DNA of 64,000 nucleotides, from the NCBI RefSeq assembly GCF_008831285.2, contig NC_045141.1, positions 2,916,001-2,980,000 on the forward strand, read 5' to 3'. The notes beneath the pieces are model-generated. The model was given only the letters and a program-made list of their open reading frames with translations. It was not told where the DNA came from and searched no databases. Below, in pieces: positions 54,521 to 64,000 of this stretch. The position numbers were made by a program, and so were the translations under genes. How positions within the stretch are numbered: position 1 is the stretch's first letter; the number at the start of each line of letters is the position of its first letter. This stretch comes from Nymphaea colorata. Lineage: Eukaryota; Streptophyta; Magnoliopsida; Nymphaeales; Nymphaeaceae.

Positions 54521-56480
54521 AGTCCATTAAAATATCTCACTTAAAAATTAACATTCCTTCCTACCAGAAAACGAGAAAAGACGGAAAGTTATATTAGTAG
54601 TGACCGTAAAAGAAGCGAGTAAATTAAGGACGTTAGGACAAGCACCAGAAGAGGGAACAAGAGAAGAGAGAATTTTTGGCTACGGCAAGACAAGATAAAT
54701 CTGAAACTCCCCAACAGACCTTCTCCATAAGAGGAAAAAAACAGCTGTTTTTTGAACAATAGACGATATGAACACTAAAGACTTCCCCGGATTTCCCGGG
54801 AATCGTTTCCCCGACACCGCCGTATAAATCTGCAAACTGGCGGAGCTATGAGATGAGGAAGCATCCAGTGTACTATACACAGTTTTACGGCGCCATGAGG
54901 CGATTCACTGCCAGTCCGTAGCGGTAGGAAGGAGGGAAAGATGAAAAAATCAACCCTTGCGAGGGCATAATTTCCTTCAATAATTTCGTTTAATTCCATC
55001 GAAAATTTGGCAGCCTTTCTCGAATTCCACGGTTTTCTCTTGTCTTCCCTTTCAACCTTTTAAAGGGCGACGTGGCCCGCCCGTTGAGAACGGCCATCGT
55101 TGGACTAAGGGCGACGGGCAGCGGAAACATTTCTAAATTTCGCGTAGTGTCGTTGGTGACAGCCCAAATGCAACCAGGTAGGGGGAAGGCGGTGGATACG
55201 CAGTTCTTTAGACGGCAGAATTAGAAGGCTTTGATGCCAGCAAATAATAAAGTAATAATACGGTGCATTTCGGAAGTCCCCTCTAAAATCATATGACGAA
55301 ACGGCTAGTGTAAAATAGTTAAGAAGTTGGCATTTTGTAAACACCCTTGAAGTTAGCGAAAAATATAGCCAATACAAAAAAAAAAAAGAGCATTCTAGCA
55401 ACGCCTGTCACCAAATTCCAAAATAAAAAGTAAATTCTAAATGTGTCTATAATTGCCTTTTACACCTTCCACTACTATTTCAGCGAATTTTAATTTATGA
55501 AACAACAACTTCAATTTTCCCACTCGATGAAGAATGATTCAATGTCATTTCCATTTGATACAATCATCCAATGAGCTACTCCCTGTTGACACTTCCTGCA
55601 AGCAAAAATGCAAGATATGCAAATGATATTGGGTAGAAATTAGTTTGTCTGTGGACAAGGTGAGTGCTTATGATGCTTATGTCAGTTGTTACCCACTATA
55701 GGGAAGGTATTTGAAGGGTGGAAAGTGAATGATTTATTGTCGAAGCGTAGGTTAACCAAAGTGGATGTGATTGGCCACCACCACTTATAACAAAAGAGAC
55801 ACTAGGCTGTTACAATTGACATATCCACGCATTTGTAATCCTTTATGTCATGTTAAACTTGAGCAATATGTACAAAAACGTTATCATTATAGCCTTTTTT
55901 AAATCATAATCTATGTAAAATGTTATGGAAGACATCCATCATAATTGTATTGACGTTAGTTACCTTTATTTGACTTATTAATTCTAAGCACATGCAGCTG
56001 TTAGTGTTTTCAGATAAGCGCTACCATATTACATTTTTGTTGGTGAAAACACGAGCTTCTTTTACCATTTTAATACAAAAACTAGTAGTAACACATGACT
56101 ACATGTGCTAGCTGAAATGCTAGAGTTACTGCATGTTGTTACACCTTTGAAAGTGATATAAAGCATTTTATATCGAATGTCATTGTCATTGCTATATGTG
56201 TAAGCCGAAATACTAGAGATTTTGGTAAAGTTACTGTACTCTCTATGGACATTGTTACTTTTATGAGGGCATATACGTCTAGCTAATTTGCGGATTGTAA
56301 ATGCACTCGTTAATTTTGAAGATGACGATGATGGCACAATGACATGGCGGATGAAAAATATGCAAGCAACACAGCTGTAATTGAAGATTATTTCCAGCAA
56401 GGAAGTCATGTCAGATGCATATGTAGAAGATCACAATGTTTTATTATTTGTCTGCATATAGGAACATGGTAGTAGTGAGT
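54521..56480. other. Intergenic region upstream of villin
   Basis: 54,540-55,100 is less AT-rich and probably villin upstream DNA. From 55,100 to 56,480 there are short chance frames only. Nothing I can identify. Confidence 0.5.
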
Positions 56481-59400
56481 GTTCTTATGCATGAGAAGAT
56501 AGTAATGATCTTAATGGATAATGGAGCAGAGGAAAATATTTCTATTGATGAGAACATGCACGAACAACACACTGTTGAGTTTGATGCATGCTCAAACCTT
56601 CAAAATGGCATGCTCAAACATGGCAATGATGACTTTAGTGTATGCAAGCATACTCCCAATGAGCATAGATATGAGGAGTGTTCCAATGGATATATGCATG
56701 CATGAATGATGTAGTTATGGGTTTGATGCTCCACATATAGGTTCAGTGATAATGAAGATGTCTTTGTATAAAACAACTATGCACTTACCAATGAGTTCAG
56801 TGTCAGAATGAAGGGACGAAAAAAATTGGAAAGGGCAAAAAGACTTGTGTACATTCAAATAAGGGTTCTTGAAGCACAACAAGGCCAACCAAATTCACAT
56901 GAAACTTTGAGATATGGACGGCCTACAAAGTTGGTGATTAGGAGGCTTCCAAACAATTAAAGCCTTTATTACTAATGACACCACCACTTACCTCTCGATT
57001 GCCACTCATGTTAAGGTCACATCGAAAAGTAATGCATGCTCTTGAATTCATATGAGAATTAGCATCTAATGCTGGTACTGCTTCAAGGCAGGTTGCAACT
57101 ATATTAGCAAGTGGAATGGTAGACACAAGAATGTACCTTTCACACCTTTCAATGTAAAAAAACCACCTTCAATGAAAGAGAGAGAGTGCTCTGTAGATCA
57201 ATGAAGTACATGCTATAAGCTATCTCTAGAAGAAGTCGAGCATTCTCTCTAACTTTTATATTGTGTTTCAATTGAATGAGGATGTATATGTAATAGACCT
57301 GTTTTGGATGGATGCATGTTCACAACTAGACTATGAGTGTTTTAGTGTTGTTCTTGTCTTTGACACCATAATGAAAATTGACACTCACCAATGGCCATTT
57401 TCATAGTTTGTGGGCATCAGCCATTATGTGCAAGCTAGATACTTGGTGGTGCTTTCTCAGACTAGAAGGTAGTTTTCGTCATTGTTTGCATGGTTTAGTG
57501 ATGCAATGAAAAAGGTCAACCCACATGTACTGTTGAGATGATTTCATTATAGGTACAATAGCATATGCGTGGCCAAATGCAATCACTGCTTTTTCTCATG
57601 GCATATATTCTAAGATGCAGTAAAGAATATAAGTCACATTTTTAACCAAAGATATGAGTTCAATTGCCTTTGTAAGTGCATTTTAGAGTCACATGATGAA
57701 GAGCCCTTTTCTCATGGACGGAAATTGTAACGCTCGTCTTTTGTAGGTGGGGTGGATCGGGTCCAAACTCGGACCCGAACCCACCCGCGTGGGAGCCCAA
57801 CGCCTCTTCTCCCTCGCCTTTCCCTCTTCTCCCTTGTCTTCCTCCCGGTTCCCCCTTCGTTGCCTCTCGTGCCAGCGAAAAGAAGGAGAAGAAGTCGGAG
57901 GTGGTGCAAGGTGGCAACGAGGACGGCGGCGGCGGCAACAAAGGTGAGCCTCCCGACCTCTCTCTGCTTCTTCCATCTTCCTTCTTCTTTCTTCTCTTTT
58001 TCCCCCTTTGCTACACTCTCTCTCTCTCTCTCGTGTTGTCTCCCTCTTCCGCCACTCTCATGCTCTCTCTCGCCCTCTCTGCCTGCGCCCTCCCCTCTCC
58101 GTCAGCACCCTCTCTCTGGCGGTCTCTCTCTTTCTATGCATTCCCTCTCTCATTCTTCTTCCCGCCAGCCTCTCTCCCACTCCCATCCTCTCGTGCCCTC
58201 TTTCTCTCACTTGACTTTAGCCTCCTCCCTCGTAGCTGCTGGAGGCCTATTCGAACGACAAACCATTCTTTTGACCTCTTTTTCACTAAATTTCACCCTA
58301 TTTATGGCTGTTTGGTCGGTTGGCAGCTTGGGGACGCATTTTCCCCCTCATAACAATGACTAGGCGACATTGGGGGTGGCAGCATTGCACGATTTTTTTT
58401 GTTTTGGGATTGTTGAACGCTTGAGGTGGCTGCCGGAAGCATCGCAGCAGTTTGGACTCTTAAATTGGGGTGAGCAAGGCCTAATCGAGCCTAGTTGGTT
58501 GAATATTTGTTGTTAGAGCATGTATAATTATTAATGGAGCATGCTAGATTTAAGATTTGATAAATTAGGATATTTGTTAACGACGTTACTATTTTGGGGA
58601 AGGTTTAGGACTAATTTGGAGGGACGATGATTCATGTCTACAATGAGGTTATAAGTATGATGGGTTGATTTTCGAAGCAATTAGGAAGCATGGTAGAGAC
58701 TGTAATGTTGTGGAGAACATTTAGAATCATTTTAGCAAGCTTGGGAAATATGCTTCTATTGATGTGCATATACGTTGTATGTTGAGAATCTTATGGTGGG
58801 GAAGACGTCTCAACTAAGGAAAACAAGTGAGAATCGTACATGTGATAAGTCAAATACAAGTTTTGAGTTCTAATCATTAGTGGCAATCTCAGGGGTTGGG
58901 ATGAGACCTCCTGGAGGGCTTTTTGGGTCGACACCCTCTTGAGGCGATGACATACCTCAATGATTGTATTTTCAGATTTGTATAAATTAGAAAGCGAAGC
59001 GAGTAGAGAACTTACCATTTGATTGTGTTTGCAGGTACACCGGGCACGTCCAGTAGACCTTGAGCAACAAGACGTGTAGCTCGAGGAGTTTTGAAGTGTT
59101 TTGTGGACGCGCGATAGGTATGGCGGCATTCTAGGCAAATCCCTGCATGGGGCCAACTTGTAAATGTGTGTTCTTAGGATCGTTAGATTCTAGGATTGTG
59201 ATGTGATTAAATGATTGTAAAGTGATTGAATGAATGTATGCATATGAGTTTGATGCTTATGTGATTAGTTTTGTTTAAAAATTTCTACGCAATTGCATGT
59301 GCATGCTAGATTGATAACTGCTTAGGACAGATGAGGTGGGGTATCGAGTCGAGTGTCTCCTCGACCCCGATTGTGTATTAGGAAACATCCTATAATGATA

Positions 59401-61330
59401 ACTACCTAGGACAACTACAAGCCAATCACAGATCGAGACTACTCTTTGGGATTTGGCTAAGTTTTGAAAGATGTGATTGATGTGTTTGATAAGATGTAAA
59501 TTTTTATGAATGTGAATGTGGTGATTTGTTGCACATGTATTGCTGGGCAATGATGCAAATGAATAAGATTGAAGGGTAGATGTACTCATATTGTTATGAC
59601 GGCTAGCTAAGACTGTTAATGTTATGTGTAGCCCTTGTATGGAAGCAATTGGAGGTGTGGGTGCACTCGTAAAGTGAACCAACCTCATGAGCTAGTCAGT
59701 CATTTTGTGAATGTACAATTTGAATGATAAAAATGAAAGCATAAGAGATGAGAGGGCAGTGGGTTGTGACATTGTGTTTGGGAGTTGTTCCGCCTTCGCC
59801 ACTGGTCTCGCCTGTTCAGAGCGTCGGTGGTGCAAGGCCACAGGGTAGTGTTGTGTGATGTGCTTGGAGCGTTGGGCTCCTGCCTTCCCAACCTGGGTGT
59901 CATACGGAAGACTGAGTATCTCTCATTGGAATTCACACATCCATAGATTAGTGCTCTACCGCTGCAGCGAGAATGAATCCATATTGTTTTGGGCCACCAT
60001 GGGGGTTGTCTCCTGGCTGTAGACCGCCTGCAGTGTGCACGTGCCTGTATTTGCAGCCATAGGAACTGGCAATTCACTGAAGCTAATGAAAATGAAAAGA
60101 ATATGAATGAAAGGTATATGAATGATGTGCATGTGAATGAAATGAATGAGAATGCTATGTTTATGCATGCCTTGCATGTGAATTGATATTGTGTTATCAT
60201 GACCATTGAATGACCTTTACCTGTCGTGGTATATGTGAGGGGCCTTCTTGTCAAGTCATGTGACTATGCCCTGTCACGACATGGTGATGATTTGCATTTA
60301 TACTTGTGATTATCTCATATTTGAGCCCATACCTAAAGGGTTTAGGGATTTACTGACTTGTTGCTATACTGCGAAGGCTAAGCCTTCAGTTGTTTCCTTT
60401 TTCAGGTTTTGGCAAACCCGGGGCAGTAGGTTGATCAGATGGCTTTACTCACATCATACTGGGGAAGTTTTGGGTCTTTTGTAGTGCCGGCGCGTCTTAT
60501 TTTGATTTTATTGATGTTTTGTTTTTGTTAGGCATCAATTATATAGTTTGAGGCATTTTTGTCATACACGGATGTGATTTTGTATGAACTGAAATTGTTA
60601 TATAAATGAAAGTTTGCCCCATTGTTTCAAATGGCATGGCTCCCTCCTTTTTGAATTGTTGTGTCGTTGCGCCTCAATGCTTTATATTTAACAAAAAAAA
60701 TTATTTAAGGGTCAAAAGGTTGGGATGTGACGGAAGTAATTAGCACATAACAATTACATATAACCAGTGGTTGCAAAGATTGTTCAAGAACCAAGAAAAT
60801 GGGACACTTGCATATGATCAATAGTATTTCTGCACATGCATGATTAGCAGCCGAAGTGCAGAGAGTATGCATGCAATCATTAAGAAGAACCTATATTTGT
60901 GTTTAACATTGTTTCTATTTCTTGAGAAATATGAAATGTTTTTGTATAATCTTAGGGGGAATAAGCTAAAACAATATTTGAAAGTACTTTTGACAGTTCT
61001 TGTGATGAGGGGGATCAAGGTATTGGTCCATGCTGTAGACATGTAATGCTAATAGTGTATGAATGAGCAAAAATTAAAGTCGTTGCAGCAATCAATTGTG
61101 ACATGGAAGTAATCGCTTATGAGTACAATGTACAAAAATATTATGTAGATGCCTATATTGCCACGTACAATGTGGAAAGCATCACATTTCAATATAGAAA
61201 GTTCGAATCTAGTGGAGCTCTTTGTCACAATGTTATGAAGGTGTTAAATCGGGAGAGCAATAAGGAGTTACATGCAGCATACATGAAGTGGCGATAGACT
61301 AATAATGCAAAGAGAGGCATGCTAGGATGT
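56480..61330 (+). pseudogene. FAR1/FRS-like (MULE-derived) pseudogene split by a solo LTR
   Basis: Blocks follow FAR1-RELATED SEQUENCE order. A weak N-terminal DNA-binding-like block lies at about 56,820-57,020 (FLKHNKANQIHMK). The MULE transposase-like block at 57,301-57,714 has FWMDACSQLDYECF, VLVFDTIMKID, WFSDAMKKVNPHV and HIFNQRYEFNC. Beyond the solo LTR come WLQRLFKNQENGTLAY at about 60,757 and RSAESMHAIIKK at about 60,848. A SWIM-finger remnant lies at about 61,188-61,315 (YRKFESSGALCHNVMKVLN, then TNNAKRG), with the final C and H but not the first CxC. Stops are frequent (57,415, 57,472, 57,540, 57,610, 60,812, 61,296). FAR1/FHY3 proteins are light-signalling transcription factors derived from MULE transposases. 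This copy is dead. Confidence 0.8.
57726..60732 (+). mobile_element. Tekay-like solo LTR (3.0 kb)
   Basis: Starts TGTAACGCTCG and ends GATGTGACG, the same family as the LTRs at 19,021 and 25,463 (shared 'ggtatcgagtcgagtgtctc', 'gcgaaggctaagccttca', 'aaatgaaagtt(c/t)gcccca'). Flanks GAAAT (57,721-57,725) and GAAGT (60,733-60,737) match at 4 of 5 bases. No internal region or second LTR follows, so it is a solo LTR. It is more diverged than the two LTRs of the complete element. It interrupts the FAR1-like pseudogene, whose blocks line up on both sides. Confidence 0.9.
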
Positions 61331-61339
61331 ACCCTCCTT

Positions 61340-62150
61340 AACGTAGATATGGACAAGATATGTTTCACTGCAGTACGTTACTAGCAATTATGTAGTACCA
61401 TCATGCATGCTTCTAGAATTGTGTTAAAGATTGGAGAGATATATTGGTGCGGTTTTGGATACAGATACAATTTTACAATCTATTTCAAAGCCCTATTCAG
61501 ATATATAAAATTAAATATTTCAAATAACATAGTAGTATTATGTGAAACCATGAACTGGTTATATATTTACTGGATTTCACAAATAGTGAGTTCAAGTCAT
61601 ACCCTGGGAACAACTGTTTCAATACCAAGATAAATTATCATAATCTGACAAATTCACAGCAGAATCAAGAGAGAACAACAATTCTAATACTCAAACTAGA
61701 ATACTTCTATTAAGGTAAAATTTTATAAAAGAGTTTAACAAGTATAGTATTGCATGGACCTAGTTCGACAAAGTACATAAATGTTTTTACAAGCATAACT
61801 AAAATAAAGAAAAACATCCTAACTACTTTGTTACAATTGATAATAACAAACAAAAAAACAAACAAACAAATGAAAATAAAATCCTAAAACTAAATGTGGG
61901 TTGTTGCTCCACTTCATCTCGAGTGGGTTGTGAATTATAGAAGAAAGAGTGTTCAGTTGCACAACACATTAGAAAACAAAATAACAACTGTACAATATTA
62001 CCTATGCACAAAACCAAGACACTTTCCATGTAGGCTCGTGTACATGTATGCTAACCGGTTGCTAATACAGAATGCAAATAGGTGTTTAGTGTCTTACATG
62101 ACAAAAACTTCTATGACTTGGTTGATGTCAGCTAACCAAAATCTAGACAC
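61340..62150. other. AT-rich intergenic DNA
   Basis: Follows the FAR1-like SWIM remnant. A few chance frames of fewer than 90 codons. No repeats or genes recognised. Confidence 0.5.
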
Positions 62151-62491
62151 CTAAGTCACCGGACTCTTCTATTTTACTGCTGCAGCGGAGTCTGCATCGA
62201 GTCGGATGCGCACCAGACATGGGTGCGGCTCCGACTCACACCTGAGCCCAATTATAATGTCATATTACTAAATTACTAATACAATATATGTTATTTTGAT
62301 ATTTTCCTATGCAATACAATTATTCAAGTATGTTATATACATTAATAACTAAATTGTAATAATATGCTTATTCTGTTATATATATAATAAATTAATAATA
62401 ATAAAATACCATCGTCACACCGCTGCACCTAAATTTTTTGGAATGAGCCATTCCGGCACCCGCACCGGCACCCCGCACTATGGTGACATAG
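62151..62491. mobile_element. Small hAT element (MITE-like, 341 bp)
   Basis: Ends CTAAGTCACCGG and the complement of ATGGTGACATAG (CTATGTCACCAT). Flanked by a perfect 8-bp duplication CTAGACAC (62,143-62,150 and 62,492-62,499). GC-rich subterminal ends with gcaccc/gcaccgg repeats surround an AT-rich core. It has no coding capacity. It shares its layout with the larger hAT elements in the villin introns. Confidence 0.9.
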
Positions 62492-62499
62492 CTAGACAC

Positions 62500-63429
62500 T
62501 CTTGCTTTTTTTTTTTTCTTTTGCTTGAAAAAACATACAACCGACTACCAGAGGTTGCTAAAATATAAATGACATCAAAACTAAGGAATTAAACACCTTC
62601 AAACCATAAATCTTAAAAATCAATACTCTAAACTATTACACTACAATGAAAAATACACCAAAATAACAAACATTGAAGCATAATGTGCACTTTCCCTCTC
62701 TAGAATAGTTGCATTTAAAAATTAAGTATCTCCACTAATTCACAACTATTTTTCACATAAAATTATTTTTTAATAAAAGGATAACTACTTTTCCAAACAA
62801 AGTACACTATAAATTATAGAAAGGTGTAGTAAAAACTAAGACATAACACTAATTTTAGACTATCAATCTCTAGAATACAAAAAAGCGGTAGGGAAGAGTT
62901 TGTATATAAAAACAAAGTATATCAATAGTCAACCACTATTTTTATCTAAAATCAATTTTTGAAATAAAAGGTAACTATTTTTTCTACTAGACTATATTAA
63001 ACAAAAAATTGCATCAAAAACTAAAATATAACATTAGAGCCAAACTTTTGCTCCCTAGTACATGAGAATGCGCAGTAAGTAGCAGTCTATACTTTAATTT
63101 TGCTTGAACTTATTACTATGGCTAATTTTTTGCTACTTCAAGCAAAATATAACTATTTAACACATTAATTAAGTAAAATATAATAAGGAACCAAACAAAA
63201 TGCATGCATGCTAAACATAAAAAAGCTGCTGAAAATTAACAACACTATAAACTAATATAGTCCTAACTAATAAACATGGCATAGACACATTTAACACCTA
63301 AAATATACATATTTTAACTAGTTAACTAGAAATATAACAATAATCCCTACTGAGACACACTAAAACACATCAAACTAATACTTGAGAAATAAGCAATTGA
63401 AAGAAACTAAACCACAAGAGATGCTGTCC
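62500..63429. other. Very AT-rich DNA, no gene
   Basis: Low-complexity A- and T-rich sequence with poly-T (62,508-62,522) and recurring 'aaaactaa/aaaatataac' phrases. I see no structure beyond that. Confidence 0.6.
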
Positions 63430-63774
63430 TGTTAAGACACCAGATGACAAAGGAAAGAAAGTGAGGCACACCCAAATCAAAGAAGGAAGGCTCAACGGCT
63501 ATATCAGCAAAGGAAATGAACTCAACGTCTACACCAGCAAAGGAAGACATGCCCAAAACAGGGAGGAAGGAACTAACGTCCATAAATCTATAAAAGAAAG
63601 AAACTATGTATTCCAAAATTGTAATCCTAGGACCGTTGAGTCTTGTGCATCTATAAAAACATAATGGAACCTCAACTCAGCAAGCAGACTATGATAGGGA
63701 GAAGAGGATGTAGGTGTATACCAAACCTCTATAAACATCTTTCCAAAAACTCTATGTTCCTTTATGTTCTAATA
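63430..63774 (+). repeat. LTR of a retrotransposon running off the right edge
   Basis: Starts TGTTAAGACACC and ends TTCTAATA (a decayed TTCTAACA). A TATA box (catctataaaaac, near 63,652) lies in the second half. The typical primer site follows at once. The short LTR (about 345 bp) and primer site fit Ty1/copia. The second LTR and the rest of the element lie outside the window, so the call rests on one end. Confidence 0.65.
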
Positions 63775-63786
63775 TGGTATCAGAGC
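63775..63786 (+). other. Primer-binding site (initiator tRNA-Met)
   Basis: TGGTATCAGAGC directly after the LTR at 63,430-63,774. The remaining 214 bases to the window end would be the untranslated leader of the element. Confidence 0.75.
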
Positions 63787-64000
63787 TCTATTTCCATAAA
63801 ATTACTTTCTGCGAGAAATTGGAATCAATTTCTGCAATTTATCGAGTGATCGAGCTATTTCCAAACAAGACAGAACAAAGCACATTTCTGTCGAAAAACC
63901 TGTCACGATTTTGGCCGGCGCTGTTAGCTCCAGCAACGAGAGGTGTCGAGCAAGGGCTCGTTGGAATCGTCTGCTTCTGAGGATCATCTCCACCAATTTT

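Noticed and set aside
1-64000. CRISPR arrays, prokaryotic operons, phage genes
   Set aside because: Spliced eukaryotic genes and plant retrotransposons define the window as plant nuclear DNA. The tandem arrays have no unique spacers between conserved repeats.

Overview
The window is nuclear DNA of a flowering plant. It holds a multi-exon plant villin gene with GT-AG introns and a villin headpiece, plant-type LTR retrotransposons (Ty1/copia, a Tekay-like chromovirus, Tat-type Ty3/gypsy), hAT DNA transposons and a FAR1/FRS-like pseudogene. The DNA is AT-rich and most of it is transposon-derived. I cannot name the species.

Layout. 1-19,015: decayed repeat DNA with a 30-bp minisatellite (about 1,900-3,075), several other tandem repeats, exon-like remnants of an unrecognised gene (5,888-7,550) and two badly decayed Tat-type gypsy coding regions (9,240-11,475 and 17,940-18,715). 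19,021-27,940: a Tekay-like gypsy element with 2.7 and 2.5 kb LTRs, a 5-bp target duplication, a nearly deleted gag and a stop-ridden pol. It sits in the tail of the second Tat-type element, which resumes at 27,946-30,700. 31,171-about 54,420 (minus strand): a villin gene of the VLN2/VLN3 type. I could join 22 coding exons into an uninterrupted frame of 962 residues, so it is probably functional. 54,521-56,480: upstream intergenic DNA. 56,480-61,330: a FAR1-related pseudogene split by a 3-kb Tekay solo LTR. 61,340-64,000: AT-rich DNA with a small hAT element and, at the right edge, the LTR and primer-binding site of another retrotransposon.

The villin introns act as a transposon trap. One holds a near-full-length hAT element (32,464-36,230) in an intron that would otherwise be about 250 bp. 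Another holds a Copia element (41,163-47,701) that itself contains a hAT element (41,896-43,219, exact 8-bp target duplication), plus a TRIM-like miniature LTR element. A third holds a solo Copia LTR. All coding exons and splice sites survive. Two structural details stand out: an 11-bp microexon, and an intron with a GC donor.

All exon joins, terminal repeats and target duplications were read by eye. Family names rest on recognised protein motifs and were not checked against any database.
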